From Chloroflexota bacterium (GTDB lineage Bacteria; Chloroflexota; Anaerolineae; Anaerolineales; UBA11579): DNA of 64,000 nucleotides. Shown piece by piece: positions 17,224-25,872 of the stretch. The translations under genes were made by a program, and so were the position numbers. The notes beneath the pieces are model-generated. The model was not told where the DNA came from. It saw nothing but the letters and a program-made list of their open reading frames with translations, and did not search any database. Location of the stretch: NCBI GenBank assembly GCA_019456165.1, contig VRUJ01000011.1:1-64000 (forward strand), read 5' to 3'. Position 1 is the first letter of the stretch; the number at the start of each line of letters is the position of its first letter.

Positions 17224-17844
17224 TTATAGGGAACTCTTGAACAAACTCTGATAATGTGCTTTTATCAAGCCAATCGCCTTTTGGATCAGCGCCCGGTTTT
17301 CCTCAATCTGGTGCCAGCGGCTGGCTCCGGAAGAATGCGGTAAAGGTATCACCCAACGGCCTTCTGTTTGGATCTGTGTGCCGATGATCTGGGTGAGTTT
17401 TTCCTTTGCTGGATAAAATAAGCTAATCGCCAACCTACCGATAGGGATAATGAGCTGAGGGTCGACCAAAGTCAGTTCTTGATCAAAAAAGATGCGGCAA
17501 AGCTTTTGTTCTGCGCGCGATGGCACCCTATCCCCGCCCCCGCCTTTGGCGCGGCCAGGGTAACATTTGGTAACCGAGGTCATGTATTGGGTAGTTCGAA
17601 ACCAGTTTTCCTCTATCCCCGCTTGAGCAAGCCAGCTAAAGAGGCGTTTTCCGCTGCCGGCGTTGAAGGGGCGGCCAACTTCCACTTCTGTGATACCGGG
17701 GGCCTGCCCAACGGTCATCATGCGAGCGCCCACGCTGCCCTGGGTTACTGCGGGTGGGGTGACCTCATAGCCTGCGTCCACACACAATTGGCAGGCGCGC
17801 ATATTGTTTTGAAGCCTGTCAAAGGTAACTCGTACTTCACTCAC
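17224..17844 (-). CDS. Uracil-DNA glycosylase superfamily protein with four-Cys (Fe-S type) pattern
   Basis: 206 residues. Motif A is GQAPGITEVEVGRPF (46-60), as in family 4/5 enzymes that remove uracil from DNA. Motif B reads LPHSSGASRW (168-177) where family 4 has HPSP. Four cysteines, Cys18/Cys21 (CQLC), Cys94 and Cys116, follow the spacing of the 4Fe-4S ligands of family 4. The start codon overlaps the stop of the endonuclease IV-like gene (ATGA), making a base-excision-repair pair in which one enzyme makes the abasic site and the other nicks it. The altered motif B leaves the exact lesion uncertain. Confidence 0.85.
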   Translation of the reverse strand: MSEVRVTFDRLQNNMRACQLCVDAGYEVTPPAVTQGSVGARMMTVGQAPGITEVEVGRPFNAGSGKRLFSWLAQAGIEENWFRTTQYMTSVTKCYPGRAKGGGGDRVPSRAEQKLCRIFFDQELTLVDPQLIIPIGRLAISLFYPAKEKLTQIIGTQIQTEGRWVIPLPHSSGASRWHQIEENRALIQKAIGLIKAHYQSLFKSSL

Positions 17845-18707
17845 GCAGTATCTTCACTCTCCCCACTGATTTCCATCCAGGTTTTCTTGTATAGGGCAGT
17901 ATCCTCTTCCAGTATAGGGCTTTCAGACAAGATGCGCCCGCCGCACTCCAAATCAGCCAGGGCTTGGAAGAGGGCTTTTAGATCGAAATCCGATTCGGTC
18001 ATAGTTAAATGTTTGCGTTCCCCTTTGGGGCCATATTCGATACCCGAAAGGTGGCAGCTCAGGTTTCTGAGCGCCTTTTTCCCCAATCTCTTGCGGTATA
18101 ACTCTAACACTGCCACCCACTCATCGTAGGTGTTCATGGAGCCATCCCCGGGGCGCGCGTGCAGATGTGCGAAATCAATTCCTGGAAGCACTCCCTTGAT
18201 TGCTTTAGACATCTTGAGGGTGTCTTCCAGCGAGCCTAGCATAGCAGATTTGCCCATCGTTTCTGGCCGCAGAGTTGCCATATTACCGTCTGCGCGCAAT
18301 TCATCCACGCACCCCTGTAAGCGCTGAATGGCGAAAGGGACTACCTCTTCTGGGGGGCGCTTGAAATAAGAACCTGGGTGGAAGATTATCTCTGTTGCTC
18401 CGGCCAGGTTTCCGAAATGAGCCGCATCCATCAGACGTTTACGCGATTTCGGCCATTCCTCATCATTGGCATTCAAATTGATGAAGTAGGGGGCGTGAAT
18501 GCTGAGAGCGATGTCTTGCTCAGCTGCTACCTCTTTGATTTCCACGCATTTTTTCTCTGAGATGCGCACCGAACGCACCCAGGCTAATTCCAGAGCGCTC
18601 AACCCCAACGCACGCATATGCCGGATTGCACCTATGCTGCCTCCGGGGTTTTTTGGCCTAGAGATGGGCGAGCCTACAGTTCCAAATCTAAAAGATAATC
18701 CCGACAT
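17841..18707 (-). CDS. Endonuclease IV-like TIM-barrel AP endonuclease
   Basis: 288 residues, with a GAGGAA site before the ATG. The metal ligands of endonuclease IV appear in order: His71 (SIHAPY), His110 (FHPGS), Glu149 (RPETMG), Asp178 and His181 (GIDFAHLH), His219 (SCHLSG), His233 in place of the DxH loop, and Glu262 (SESP). This is the AP_endonuc_2/xylose-isomerase-like barrel in which three zinc ions cut the backbone 5' to abasic sites. It overlaps the uracil-DNA glycosylase downstream, which strongly supports a repair role over a sugar-isomerase role. It is slightly longer than E. coli Nfo but lacks some of its signature wording. Confidence 0.82.
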   Translation of the reverse strand: MSGLSFRFGTVGSPISRPKNPGGSIGAIRHMRALGLSALELAWVRSVRISEKKCVEIKEVAAEQDIALSIHAPYFINLNANDEEWPKSRKRLMDAAHFGNLAGATEIIFHPGSYFKRPPEEVVPFAIQRLQGCVDELRADGNMATLRPETMGKSAMLGSLEDTLKMSKAIKGVLPGIDFAHLHARPGDGSMNTYDEWVAVLELYRKRLGKKALRNLSCHLSGIEYGPKGERKHLTMTESDFDLKALFQALADLECGGRILSESPILEEDTALYKKTWMEISGESEDTA

Positions 18708-18780
18708 TTATTCCTCAACTTTCAATCTATATTTTTTTAAATTGATTGTTGACAAATTATATCAACATTTTGGAGGGTTT

Positions 18781-19179
18781 TTAGCCACCAAATAATTTTG
18801 TAAGTATCAGCGTCAATTTTTCCCAAAGAGGCGGCAGTAGTACTAATAAACCGATAAGGAAAGCTGCCCCAGCCGCGATCAGAACTCCAGCCGCGCCCAC
18901 ATCTTTGCCAACTTTGGCTAGCGGATGCTGGTCGGGGCTGTGCAAATCAACTACTGCTTCAAGGGCAGTGTTGATGAATTCTGCTGTCCACACTAGGGCT
19001 GTGGCGAGAATGATCAACGCCCATTCCGAGGTGTCAAGTTTGACCCAATAGGCGCTTATGAATGCGGTTATGCTGAAAATACCATGGATCCAGGCATTGC
19101 GCTGTGTGCGTAGTACGTACCACCAACCGGAGAAGGCATTGCGGAATGAATTTGCGCGGGAACTCAGGAAGGATAACAT
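18781..19179 (-). CDS. dgkA: Diacylglycerol/undecaprenol kinase (DgkA family)
   Basis: 132 residues, three transmembrane helices. The signature AEFINTALEAVVDL followed by KVGKDVGAAGVL carries the Glu and Asp that bind ATP-Mg in prokaryotic DgkA. In Gram-positive relatives the enzyme phosphorylates undecaprenol rather than diacylglycerol, recycling the wall-lipid carrier. It is the third gene of the common PgpH-YbeY-DgkA block, 16 bases after ybeY. Confidence 0.93.
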   Translation of the reverse strand: MLSFLSSRANSFRNAFSGWWYVLRTQRNAWIHGIFSITAFISAYWVKLDTSEWALIILATALVWTAEFINTALEAVVDLHSPDQHPLAKVGKDVGAAGVLIAAGAAFLIGLLVLLPPLWEKLTLILTKLFGG

Positions 19180-19195
19180 ATGAATAAAACCAGAA

Positions 19196-19645
19196 TTAAT
19201 CAGGTTGCAGTTTATTGCCTAGTTTCTCTAAAATATCGTGTTGAACAGCCCACATATTTGCTTTAGCTTTTTCTTCTGAATGATCGAAACCCATTAAATG
19301 TAGCGCTGCATGCACGACGAGTAATTCTAGTTCTTGTTCCACTGTGTGGCCGCCATCTTTTGCCTGAGCAACAGCCCTTGGATGGGATATGATGATATCT
19401 CCGTAATACATATCTTCATTTGGCTCAGCAAATTGATCGCTAGGGAAAGCTAACACGTCTGTTGGAGCGTCTACGTCCAGGTATTTTTTGTTTAGTTTTT
19501 GAAGATGTTGGTCGTCGGTAAGAACAATAGTTAGCCTTCCCTCTTCATCCGGAATGATTGTCATAAGGGCTTTCTGTGCAGCATTTATTAGCCGTACGCC
19601 AAATCCCTTTGAGAGATACTCATCCGCTATTTGGAGTGCGATCAT
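19196..19645 (-). CDS. ybeY: Endoribonuclease YbeY (16S rRNA maturation)
   Basis: 149 residues from the ATG; a TTG one codon upstream is possible. The zinc-binding motif HAALHLMGFDH carries the three family histidines in HxxxHxxxxxH spacing. YbeY is a single-strand RNase that helps mature the 3' end of 16S rRNA and takes part in ribosome quality control. TDVLAFP in the middle is also a family signature. It sits between pgpH and dgkA, the order found across many phyla. Confidence 0.95.
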   Translation of the reverse strand: MIALQIADEYLSKGFGVRLINAAQKALMTIIPDEEGRLTIVLTDDQHLQKLNKKYLDVDAPTDVLAFPSDQFAEPNEDMYYGDIIISHPRAVAQAKDGGHTVEQELELLVVHAALHLMGFDHSEEKAKANMWAVQHDILEKLGNKLQPD

Positions 19646-19680
19646 CAAGTATCAAGGGGAGGGGGAATTTGTTTTCGCAT

Positions 19681-21783
19681 CTACTTCTGTGGCGGTTTGG
19701 ATTTCTCTTCGAACTTAGGATACTTTATGCGCGGATGGTAGATGCCGCGTAGAGTAGCGCTGAAAGACTCAGCAATTACTTTCAGGTCTTTAAGGGTAAT
19801 TTCGGTATCATCAAATTGATTTTCTTTCAACCGACCATTGACCACCTCGTTGATCAAGTTTCCTAGCTCTTCGCGTGTTTGCGGTCGTTCAGCGCGGGCG
19901 CGTGCTTCGCAGCCGTCTGCCAGCATCACTAAAGCAGTTTCACGTGATTGGGGACGTGGACCTGGGTAGCGGTAGGATTCGAGATCAACTTTTGAGTTGT
20001 CTCCTCCAGCAGCCTCTAATGCTCGTCCGTATTGGTAACTGGTGATCAATGTCCCATGGTGCTCCAAGACAAAATCATGCAATCGACGCGGTAGACGATA
20101 TTTTTTAGCCAAATCGAGTCCGTCAGTAACGTGCCTGATGATCACCTGCGCGCTTTCTAGAGGTTTAAGGTCGTCATGGGGGTTTGGGCTTCCAGGAGCT
20201 TGGTTTTCGATGAAGAAATTTGGGAAGCGAGCTTTTCCAGCGTCATGATAGAGAGATCCAACGCGGGTTAGGAGGGCATTAGCCCCAATTAACTCCGCGG
20301 CCTGCTCGGCTAAATTGGCGATTTGCAAACTGTGTTGGTAGGTGCCTGGCGTAGTCCTGAGAATGAATTGTAATAATGGATGATCTGGCCGGGAGATCTC
20401 GTGTAGTTGCAGGGTGGTGGTTAAGCCCATTATCTGGGCTAAAAAGAATTGTAAAACGATCGTTATGCTGGCTGCTGCCAAACCATTTAGTGCGGTTGCC
20501 CCGAGAAGTGTGGCAATCCCAATCGGGTCAGTTGTTGAATCTGGTAATCGAAAAGCCAGGATTATTATTGAACCGGACACTGCGATAGCACCTCCAGCCC
20601 AAAAATATGCGGTAATGCGTTGCGCACGTTTGAGTATTAAAACGCCGAATATGCTGCTGAGCATATAAAACAAAGTCAGCTCGAGAGAAACTGGTAAATC
20701 ATATGCCGCTAAAATGCTCATGGGAATTGTAGCCACTATCGCAGCCTGGAAACTAAAAAGAGTACTTACGACCAAGCTGAAACCCGCGAGAGGGAAAAGG
20801 TACGGAATTACGGTACGGCCAGGAATAGAGATACGCACTGAAAAAAGGAAAAGGACAAATAACAACATAATTAGGGTGAGACCGCGCAAGTTCTTCAACA
20901 AATCTGGTCGGAAGCGCAAATAAATTGGGAAAAGACTGAGCACAACAATTACTAATGCGATAACGCTTACCCGGTCTTGCCAGTTTATCTGTTCTTCCAC
21001 CAGCCCTAATATTTCTAGTGCCTCGATGTCTTCAGCAGAAAGCACATTTCCTCGTTGGACAATGGTCTGGTTTGTCTGGAAAGAACGGGTAACTGGCTCG
21101 ATGGCTGCTCGGGCTGCCTCAATCTCGGCCTGCGTCAAATCCTCGCTGTAAAAGCTGTTAGGAACGACGAATGCGCTGACAAGTTCGAAAACCATGGAGT
21201 TAAGTTCTACTGAGAGATTTTGGTTTATCCAATTTTGGATGGCGCGAATAGTTTCTTCCAAGGTGTCTTCTCTGACAGCATCACTCATCACTAATCCAAG
21301 CACTCTGCTTGCATCCTGATTGACAGCTTGCCAGTTAGGTTCGTTCAGGGAAAGGATAGCTTGGGCGCTTTCTTCGTTAAAGCTAATCTCTTCCAGGGCC
21401 AATAGTTGGTTAATTTGTTCTTCAGACCCTATGAGAATATCCGCGCGCACGCGGCCGATTAAATCTAATGCTTCATCAAGCAGATTTGCCTGTGTGCTTG
21501 CAATCGTATTGCTGGGAGGTTCATAAACTGGCAACACTGCATCTTCGGCTGCCTCACGCCGCTGCTCGGTTAACAATTCACTATCATAGGTGATGGCTCG
21601 CGGAGATAAAATATCTTGGGTTGTAACTTGGCCCTCGGATAGGGTTAATATTGAGCCGCCCAAGGTTTGAGGAATTAGGAGCGCAGCGATGGATAAAATT
21701 GCGCTGATAAGCAAAAGTAATGCGGGGTATACGGTATAACGGTTCGGCCAGTTGAAGAGGCGGCTTAAGATTCTTTTGAGCAT
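19681..21783 (-). CDS. pgpH: 7TM-HD receptor phosphodiesterase (PgpH-like, cyclic di-AMP hydrolase)
   Basis: 700 residues. One N-terminal helix (about 20-37) and an extracytoplasmic 7TMR-HDED domain (40-270) are followed by seven helices (272-455) and a cytoplasmic HD domain: His484, His513-Asp514 in LYHDAGK, His551, His575/His576. In Listeria and others PgpH hydrolyses cyclic di-AMP. The extracytoplasmic region contains ILSPRAITYDS, typical of the family. It begins the block followed by ybeY and dgkA. The ligand of the sensor domain is unknown. Confidence 0.93.
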   Translation of the reverse strand: MLKRILSRLFNWPNRYTVYPALLLLISAILSIAALLIPQTLGGSILTLSEGQVTTQDILSPRAITYDSELLTEQRREAAEDAVLPVYEPPSNTIASTQANLLDEALDLIGRVRADILIGSEEQINQLLALEEISFNEESAQAILSLNEPNWQAVNQDASRVLGLVMSDAVREDTLEETIRAIQNWINQNLSVELNSMVFELVSAFVVPNSFYSEDLTQAEIEAARAAIEPVTRSFQTNQTIVQRGNVLSAEDIEALEILGLVEEQINWQDRVSVIALVIVVLSLFPIYLRFRPDLLKNLRGLTLIMLLFVLFLFSVRISIPGRTVIPYLFPLAGFSLVVSTLFSFQAAIVATIPMSILAAYDLPVSLELTLFYMLSSIFGVLILKRAQRITAYFWAGGAIAVSGSIIILAFRLPDSTTDPIGIATLLGATALNGLAAASITIVLQFFLAQIMGLTTTLQLHEISRPDHPLLQFILRTTPGTYQHSLQIANLAEQAAELIGANALLTRVGSLYHDAGKARFPNFFIENQAPGSPNPHDDLKPLESAQVIIRHVTDGLDLAKKYRLPRRLHDFVLEHHGTLITSYQYGRALEAAGGDNSKVDLESYRYPGPRPQSRETALVMLADGCEARARAERPQTREELGNLINEVVNGRLKENQFDDTEITLKDLKVIAESFSATLRGIYHPRIKYPKFEEKSKPPQK

Positions 21784-21796
21784 AAAATAGTTTGGT

Positions 21797-22246
21797 TTAA
21801 TCGTTTTGCAATAATTGGGTAACGAGTTTACTCACCTGGCCACCGTCTGCGCGTCCCTGAAGGCGTGGAATTACTGATTTCATCACATTCCCCATATCGG
21901 CAGGTGAACTGGCTCCAACTTCAACGATGACTTCTTTAACAAGTGCTTCTAATTCTTCGGCGGAAAGTGCTTGTGGAAGGAATTTTTCGAGGACCGTGAT
22001 TTCAGCCTCAGCCGCGCGGATCAATTCCGGGCGTTCGGCGTGTTTGGCATCTTCGATTGATTCCCGGCGTGATTTAACCTCCTTCTGCAAAACGCTGATT
22101 ATTGCATCATCCTCTAAACTGGTTTGTTTTTCTACCTCGACCAACTTAATGGCAGACAACGCCAGACGGAGTGTGCTTTTAATTACCTCGTCCTTGGCGC
22201 GTATGGCATCCTTGAGTGCGTTTTCTAAATCGGTTTTCAAGCTCAT
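21797..22246 (-). CDS. yqeY: GatB/YqeY-domain protein
   Basis: 149 residues starting MSLKTDLEN. YqeY proteins resemble the C-terminal tail of the GatB amidotransferase subunit and end with the pattern GRADGGQVSKLV. Their role is thought to be tRNA-related but is not firmly established. I use the ATG at 22246 because a TATAAT lies six bases upstream of it, which suggests a leaderless message; a TTG 6 codons earlier would place that box inside the gene. The 13-base gap to pgpH suggests co-transcription with the pgpH block. Confidence 0.9.
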   Translation of the reverse strand: MSLKTDLENALKDAIRAKDEVIKSTLRLALSAIKLVEVEKQTSLEDDAIISVLQKEVKSRRESIEDAKHAERPELIRAAEAEITVLEKFLPQALSAEELEALVKEVIVEVGASSPADMGNVMKSVIPRLQGRADGGQVSKLVTQLLQND

Positions 22247-22252
22247 GGGAAC

Positions 22253-22258
22253 ATTATA
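22253..22258 (-). promoter_or_regulatory. -10 box immediately upstream of yqeY (possible leaderless start)
   Basis: A perfect TATAAT on the minus strand ends six bases before the yqeY ATG. Transcription would begin at or next to the start codon. No Shine-Dalgarno sequence is present. The -35 region is weak (TTAAGA at 19 bases). Confidence 0.4.
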
Positions 22259-22355
22259 CACCAATCCTACGGCGCTTTCTTAAGGCATTGTGAATTACAG
22301 GCAAAATTGGTGGCCTGGTACAGTTCACCTATCAGATTTGTGGGGTGTCTATTCT

Positions 22356-22706
22356 TTATCCCATAGGATACTTCATCCCCTGGCCGCCGATCAGATGCAT
22401 GTGCATATGCATGACCTCTTGATGGCTGTCTGGACCGGTGTTCATGATCAACCTGTAGCCAGACTCGGAAATGCCTTCTTGCTCTGCTAAAAGCTTCACA
22501 ATCCGGAATATACGTCCAGCGATATGTTCGTCTTGCTCTGTAAATGTATTGTTATCGGGTATGTGTTTGTTGGGTACGATCAAAATGTGGCTGGGGGCAA
22601 CCGGGTTGATGTCTCGAAAGGCAGTGACTAGGTCGTCTTTGTGTACGATGTCACCAGGAATATCTCCAGCGACAATCTTGCAGAAAATGCAATCGGGATT
22701 CGTCAT
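22356..22706 (-). CDS. Histidine-triad (HIT/HinT) nucleotide-binding protein
   Basis: 116 residues. The triad is His100-x-His102-x-His104 in VMHMHMHLIGG. The N-terminal CIFCKI (Cys6, Cys9) is a zinc pair seen in many bacterial HinT proteins, and NPVAPSHILIVP is the conserved central strand. Members hydrolyse AMP-amino or adenylated substrates in the cytoplasm. It is separated from mtaB by 43 bases on the other side of its start, so both may share a transcript. Confidence 0.95.
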   Translation of the reverse strand: MTNPDCIFCKIVAGDIPGDIVHKDDLVTAFRDINPVAPSHILIVPNKHIPDNNTFTEQDEHIAGRIFRIVKLLAEQEGISESGYRLIMNTGPDSHQEVMHMHMHLIGGQGMKYPMG

Positions 22707-22748
22707 AAGAAAACTCCATTCGGTTTTTCCGTTGAATCAAATTTGATT

Positions 22749-24023
22749 TTAGCTAATCGCACCGACCAACAAGTTATCTTCCAAGCTGGTTAATTTAGTC
22801 AGGGTGATTTGGTTCCAGATAGGTTGGTTTGATTGTGTTTTGACGCGCAGGTAATTGTCCGTAAGGCCATTTAGTTTCCATAGATCGTCTTCCAGGCGCT
22901 CTGCGCGCTCCCACAAAACCGGTAGTTTTTGGCCTAAGAAGCTAACTTGATATTTTTCCTTCGCGGTTTTAACCACCTCACGTAATATTGCGCTGCGTTC
23001 TTTTCTGGCGGCGTTATGCACCTGGTTGGCCATACTTGCAGCGGCTGTCCCTGGACGCGCGGAGTATGTGAAGATATGTGCGCTGGAGAATTGCATCTCC
23101 TCCAAGAAAACCAAGCTCTCCGAAAACTCTTGTTCAGTTTCACCGGGAAAACCGGTGATAATATCTGTAGTGATCGCTACGTTGGGAATCGCTGCACGGG
23201 CTGCCTCTATAAGCTTGGAATAATCGTGTGGGGTTGTTTTACGAGCCATGCGGCGTAAAGTAGAGGCGCTCCCGGATTGGAGAGGTAGGTGGAGATGTCG
23301 GCACAGCCTGGGATCTTGCCACAGGCTGAAAAAGTCTTCGTCTAAGTCCCAAGGCTCTAGCGAAGATAATCGCAGGCGGGGGGTGTCTGTTGCATCGAGA
23401 ATCTGCTCAACTAAGCTCCGTAATTGATCGGGCTGCTCGAAATCGTAACCCCATGAGCCCAAATGCACCCCAGTGAGCACGATTTCCAAGGCCCCGCCGT
23501 TTAGCGCTGCGTTGATGTCCGCGATCACCTCGGTTGGAGGCCGGCTGCGGCTGGCCCCGCGAGCGATTGTGGTGACGCAAAATGTGCAGTGATTATCGCA
23601 GCCGTCCTGAGCTTTTATAAAAGCACGCGTGCGTAAGCGCGGGCCAGGGATGGGTTGACGTTCTATATGCTGAAGGTCAATCTTATTAGGGTCGATTTCC
23701 AGCAAATCCCGCATTAAATTATCCTTGCGAGAGTTCGGAACAACCCGCGTCACCCCCAGCATAGCAGCAGCTTTTTCCGGTTCGAGGGTTGCCCAGCAGC
23801 CGGTGACCACGATTTGATCAACTCCAGCGCGATTGGCCTGGCGTATTTTTTGACGTGAATCCGAGGCTGCCGGCGCAGTGACGCTGCAGCTATTGAGCGC
23901 CATCAGATCGGCTTGTTCCAAGCTGGAAACCAAGTTGTGGCCTGCCCCCCGAATCTGGCGTGCGTAATTCTCTATCTCGGATTGGTTCAGGCGGCAGCCA
24001 ACGGTATCTAAATATACATTCAT
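22749..24023 (-). CDS. mtaB: tRNA t6A37 methylthiotransferase MtaB-like radical SAM enzyme
   Basis: 424 residues from the ATG at 24023; the frame runs upstream but earlier starts precede no family sequence. The UPF0004 domain has Cys10 (GCRLNQ), Cys46 (NSCSV) and Cys76 (GCWA), which bind the auxiliary cluster. The radical-SAM cysteines are Cys142, Cys146 and Cys149 (CDNHCTFC). A shortened TRAM-like tail follows after about residue 360. MtaB adds a methylthio group to N6-threonylcarbamoyladenosine 37 of tRNA. The GCRLNQ opening separates it from MiaB and RimO. Confidence 0.93.
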   Translation of the reverse strand: MNVYLDTVGCRLNQSEIENYARQIRGAGHNLVSSLEQADLMALNSCSVTAPAASDSRQKIRQANRAGVDQIVVTGCWATLEPEKAAAMLGVTRVVPNSRKDNLMRDLLEIDPNKIDLQHIERQPIPGPRLRTRAFIKAQDGCDNHCTFCVTTIARGASRSRPPTEVIADINAALNGGALEIVLTGVHLGSWGYDFEQPDQLRSLVEQILDATDTPRLRLSSLEPWDLDEDFFSLWQDPRLCRHLHLPLQSGSASTLRRMARKTTPHDYSKLIEAARAAIPNVAITTDIITGFPGETEQEFSESLVFLEEMQFSSAHIFTYSARPGTAAASMANQVHNAARKERSAILREVVKTAKEKYQVSFLGQKLPVLWERAERLEDDLWKLNGLTDNYLRVKTQSNQPIWNQITLTKLTSLEDNLLVGAIS

Positions 24024-24100
24024 GAAAAACGCTTTACTTGTTTGAATAAGTAAACTTTTAAATTTTTCTTTTGCCATCTGACAGTTTAGCATTTCGGAAT

Positions 24101-24195
24101 CTTGCGAAGGTTGCATGGTGCAATTGAGAAAATGTTTTCAGGTAGAAAAAACGTTTTCCTTCGACAAAATCCGATTAAACCTTCGCAAGGTTTAA
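24101..24195. repeat. Two copies of a CTTGCGAAGGTT palindromic motif
   Basis: CTTGCGAAGGTT occurs at 24101-24112, and TTAAACCTT-CGC-AAGGTTTAA at 24175-24195 is a perfect 9-base inverted repeat with a 3-base loop containing the same motif. The same AACCTTCGCAAG string recurs at 42171-42182. The hairpin has no adjoining T run on either strand strong enough to call it an ordinary terminator. Confidence 0.5.
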
Positions 24196-24237
24196 AAGTG
24201 TCAGGTATCTAATATTTTTCTTTCTGAACCCAGAATA

Positions 24238-24939
24238 TTATGGGTTGGTTACTACAAAATTGTCAAATTGAATATCTGTACCGGGAATGTCGAAAGTACC
24301 TGCGATTAACCCAATATCTCCTGAGGTGAGGTCGCTATCTTGGACTTGGTCGACGAGAGTATCGTTGACATAAAGAGCGAGATCAATACCGATGCAATCC
24401 ACACGCAATTGGTTGGCGGCATCCCCTTGGTTTATAGCGTCTGAAATATTCATTTGTTCCGAACCTATCAAGGTTAAATCGCTATTATTGATTTTCTTGA
24501 AAAAGCCGTAATAACCATCACTGCTTATCATGATTGCGTAAAGATTGTTTAGATCGGTGTGGCGGCAGATAACACCAAATTGATTATCATCATCACCTCC
24601 CAATTTAGTAGTCTGTACTTCAATGCTTACGTTCGTAAAGTTTTGCCCTGGGGTTGCCCACAGAACTAAATTGGGTTGGGTTACAAAGATTCGGTAATTC
24701 CCTTGATTATAGCCATTAAATCCACTGGCATCGTTGGTTACCGGCCAGCCGCTATTCTGGTTTGAAAAGTCATCCTCGAAGAGAGATGTGCTTTCTGGAG
24801 TTACTTCTTCGGTTTGTGTAGCTGGTTCGAGCGTTCTGCTTTCCGAAGTTGCATCTTCGTTTGGAGAAAGTGTTTCACAAGCTAGGCCAGTTATAAGGAG
24901 CATGCAAAAGAAGACAGTTAACTTCAGTTTTATTCTCAT
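24238..24939 (-). CDS. Lipoprotein with LamG/DUF1080-like beta-sandwich
   Basis: 233 residues. A lipoprotein signal ends at Cys21 (lipobox TGLAC). After a Ser/Thr/Glu-rich linker, the mature part begins FEDDFSNQNSGWPV and continues with strands NYRIFVTQPNLVLWATPG, GVICRHTD and DNFVVTN. This is the layout of concanavalin-like domains that follow a D(D/N)FS-----GW opening in many Chloroflexota lipoproteins. Likely a surface binding protein of unknown ligand. No operon partner is evident. Confidence 0.75.
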   Translation of the reverse strand: MRIKLKLTVFFCMLLITGLACETLSPNEDATSESRTLEPATQTEEVTPESTSLFEDDFSNQNSGWPVTNDASGFNGYNQGNYRIFVTQPNLVLWATPGQNFTNVSIEVQTTKLGGDDDNQFGVICRHTDLNNLYAIMISSDGYYGFFKKINNSDLTLIGSEQMNISDAINQGDAANQLRVDCIGIDLALYVNDTLVDQVQDSDLTSGDIGLIAGTFDIPGTDIQFDNFVVTNP

Positions 24940-25168
24940 TCTATATCTCCGAAGTGATGTGCTAAAGTGAGATGAAAGTGGCCCTATTTTAACACATTGG
25001 AAAGTTTGAAAATATAGAGAAAATTATTTTTAAGTCCCGCAGTTGTTTGGAGCTGCGTTTGCCAGCTCTTTGATGGCGCGCAAATTTATTCCCAGAAATA
25101 TCAGGTGGGAAATACTAAGTTAGTTTCTTTTGCAATCTGGTGGAAAAATCAATAAAATGGATAACTAA

Positions 25169-25690
25169 TTAAAGACTTATGTTTTGAGCCGTTGACATAC
25201 CCAGTAACGCGATGATCAACAACACCAGGACATAGGTACCTACTTTTGATAACCTGGCTCCCAAAGCTTGCAACTCCGCGCCTTGTTCAGAGGTGGGTGG
25301 GCTGCCTTGGGTCTGGATTTGATGTCCGATGGCTCCCAATTGGTTGAATATATTTCTTATTACAAAAATAACGGTTATCCAGGCCAGCACACCAAATGTG
25401 CCGCCAATTGTAAGGAAAAGACCCTTTCCCGAAGCTGTGGTAAATTCCCATTTAAATCTTGATAAATCCCAATACATCCACACACCCGATAACATATTGA
25501 GTGTTGCAGCCAGATAGGTGACGATCAAGAACCGGGTTTTCCCAGAAAGGTGCTGCATCACCCTCTGCCCCTCGGCACCTGTAGCCTGCACAGTGGGTTG
25601 TAAAAAACCGATGTTGAACAGCGCTACTCCGACCCAGAATACACCGGAGAAGATGTGGATAATGCGTAATACTATAGTTAAGTAATCCAT
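25169..25690 (-). CDS. Four-helix membrane protein, CopD/DUF2269-like, copy 1
   Basis: 173 residues with four hydrophobic helices and His12 in RIIHIFSGVFWVG, the opening seen in CopD and DUF2269-type membrane proteins. It ends LGMSTAQNISL. A GGAGGCAC site precedes the ATG. A paralogue with the same start (MDY-TI-LRIIHIFSG) and end lies immediately upstream on the same strand but is frameshifted. Function is unknown; haem or metal binding by the early His is conceivable. The 229 bases between this region and the lipoprotein at 24939 show nothing I can name. Confidence 0.75.
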   Translation of the reverse strand: MDYLTIVLRIIHIFSGVFWVGVALFNIGFLQPTVQATGAEGQRVMQHLSGKTRFLIVTYLAATLNMLSGVWMYWDLSRFKWEFTTASGKGLFLTIGGTFGVLAWITVIFVIRNIFNQLGAIGHQIQTQGSPPTSEQGAELQALGARLSKVGTYVLVLLIIALLGMSTAQNISL

Positions 25691-25872
25691 TGGGTGCCTC
25701 CGTTTGAGGAATGAATTATCAGGCTACTGAATAATTGAAATTCTTGATGAAGAAAGGGCTAAAAATAGATTATGAGCCAAATAGCCCGACTTCTGCTTAT
25801 TATACTCCAAATTAGAGAATTTGTGTCCAAAATCGCTATATTATACTCTGAATGACTACTGAATTTGAGTCC

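Noticed and set aside
19937-19947. GTTTCACGTGA, a partial match to the parS consensus
   Set aside because: Only 11 of 16 positions fit, the mismatches are all at the ends, and it lies inside pgpH coding sequence far from parAB.
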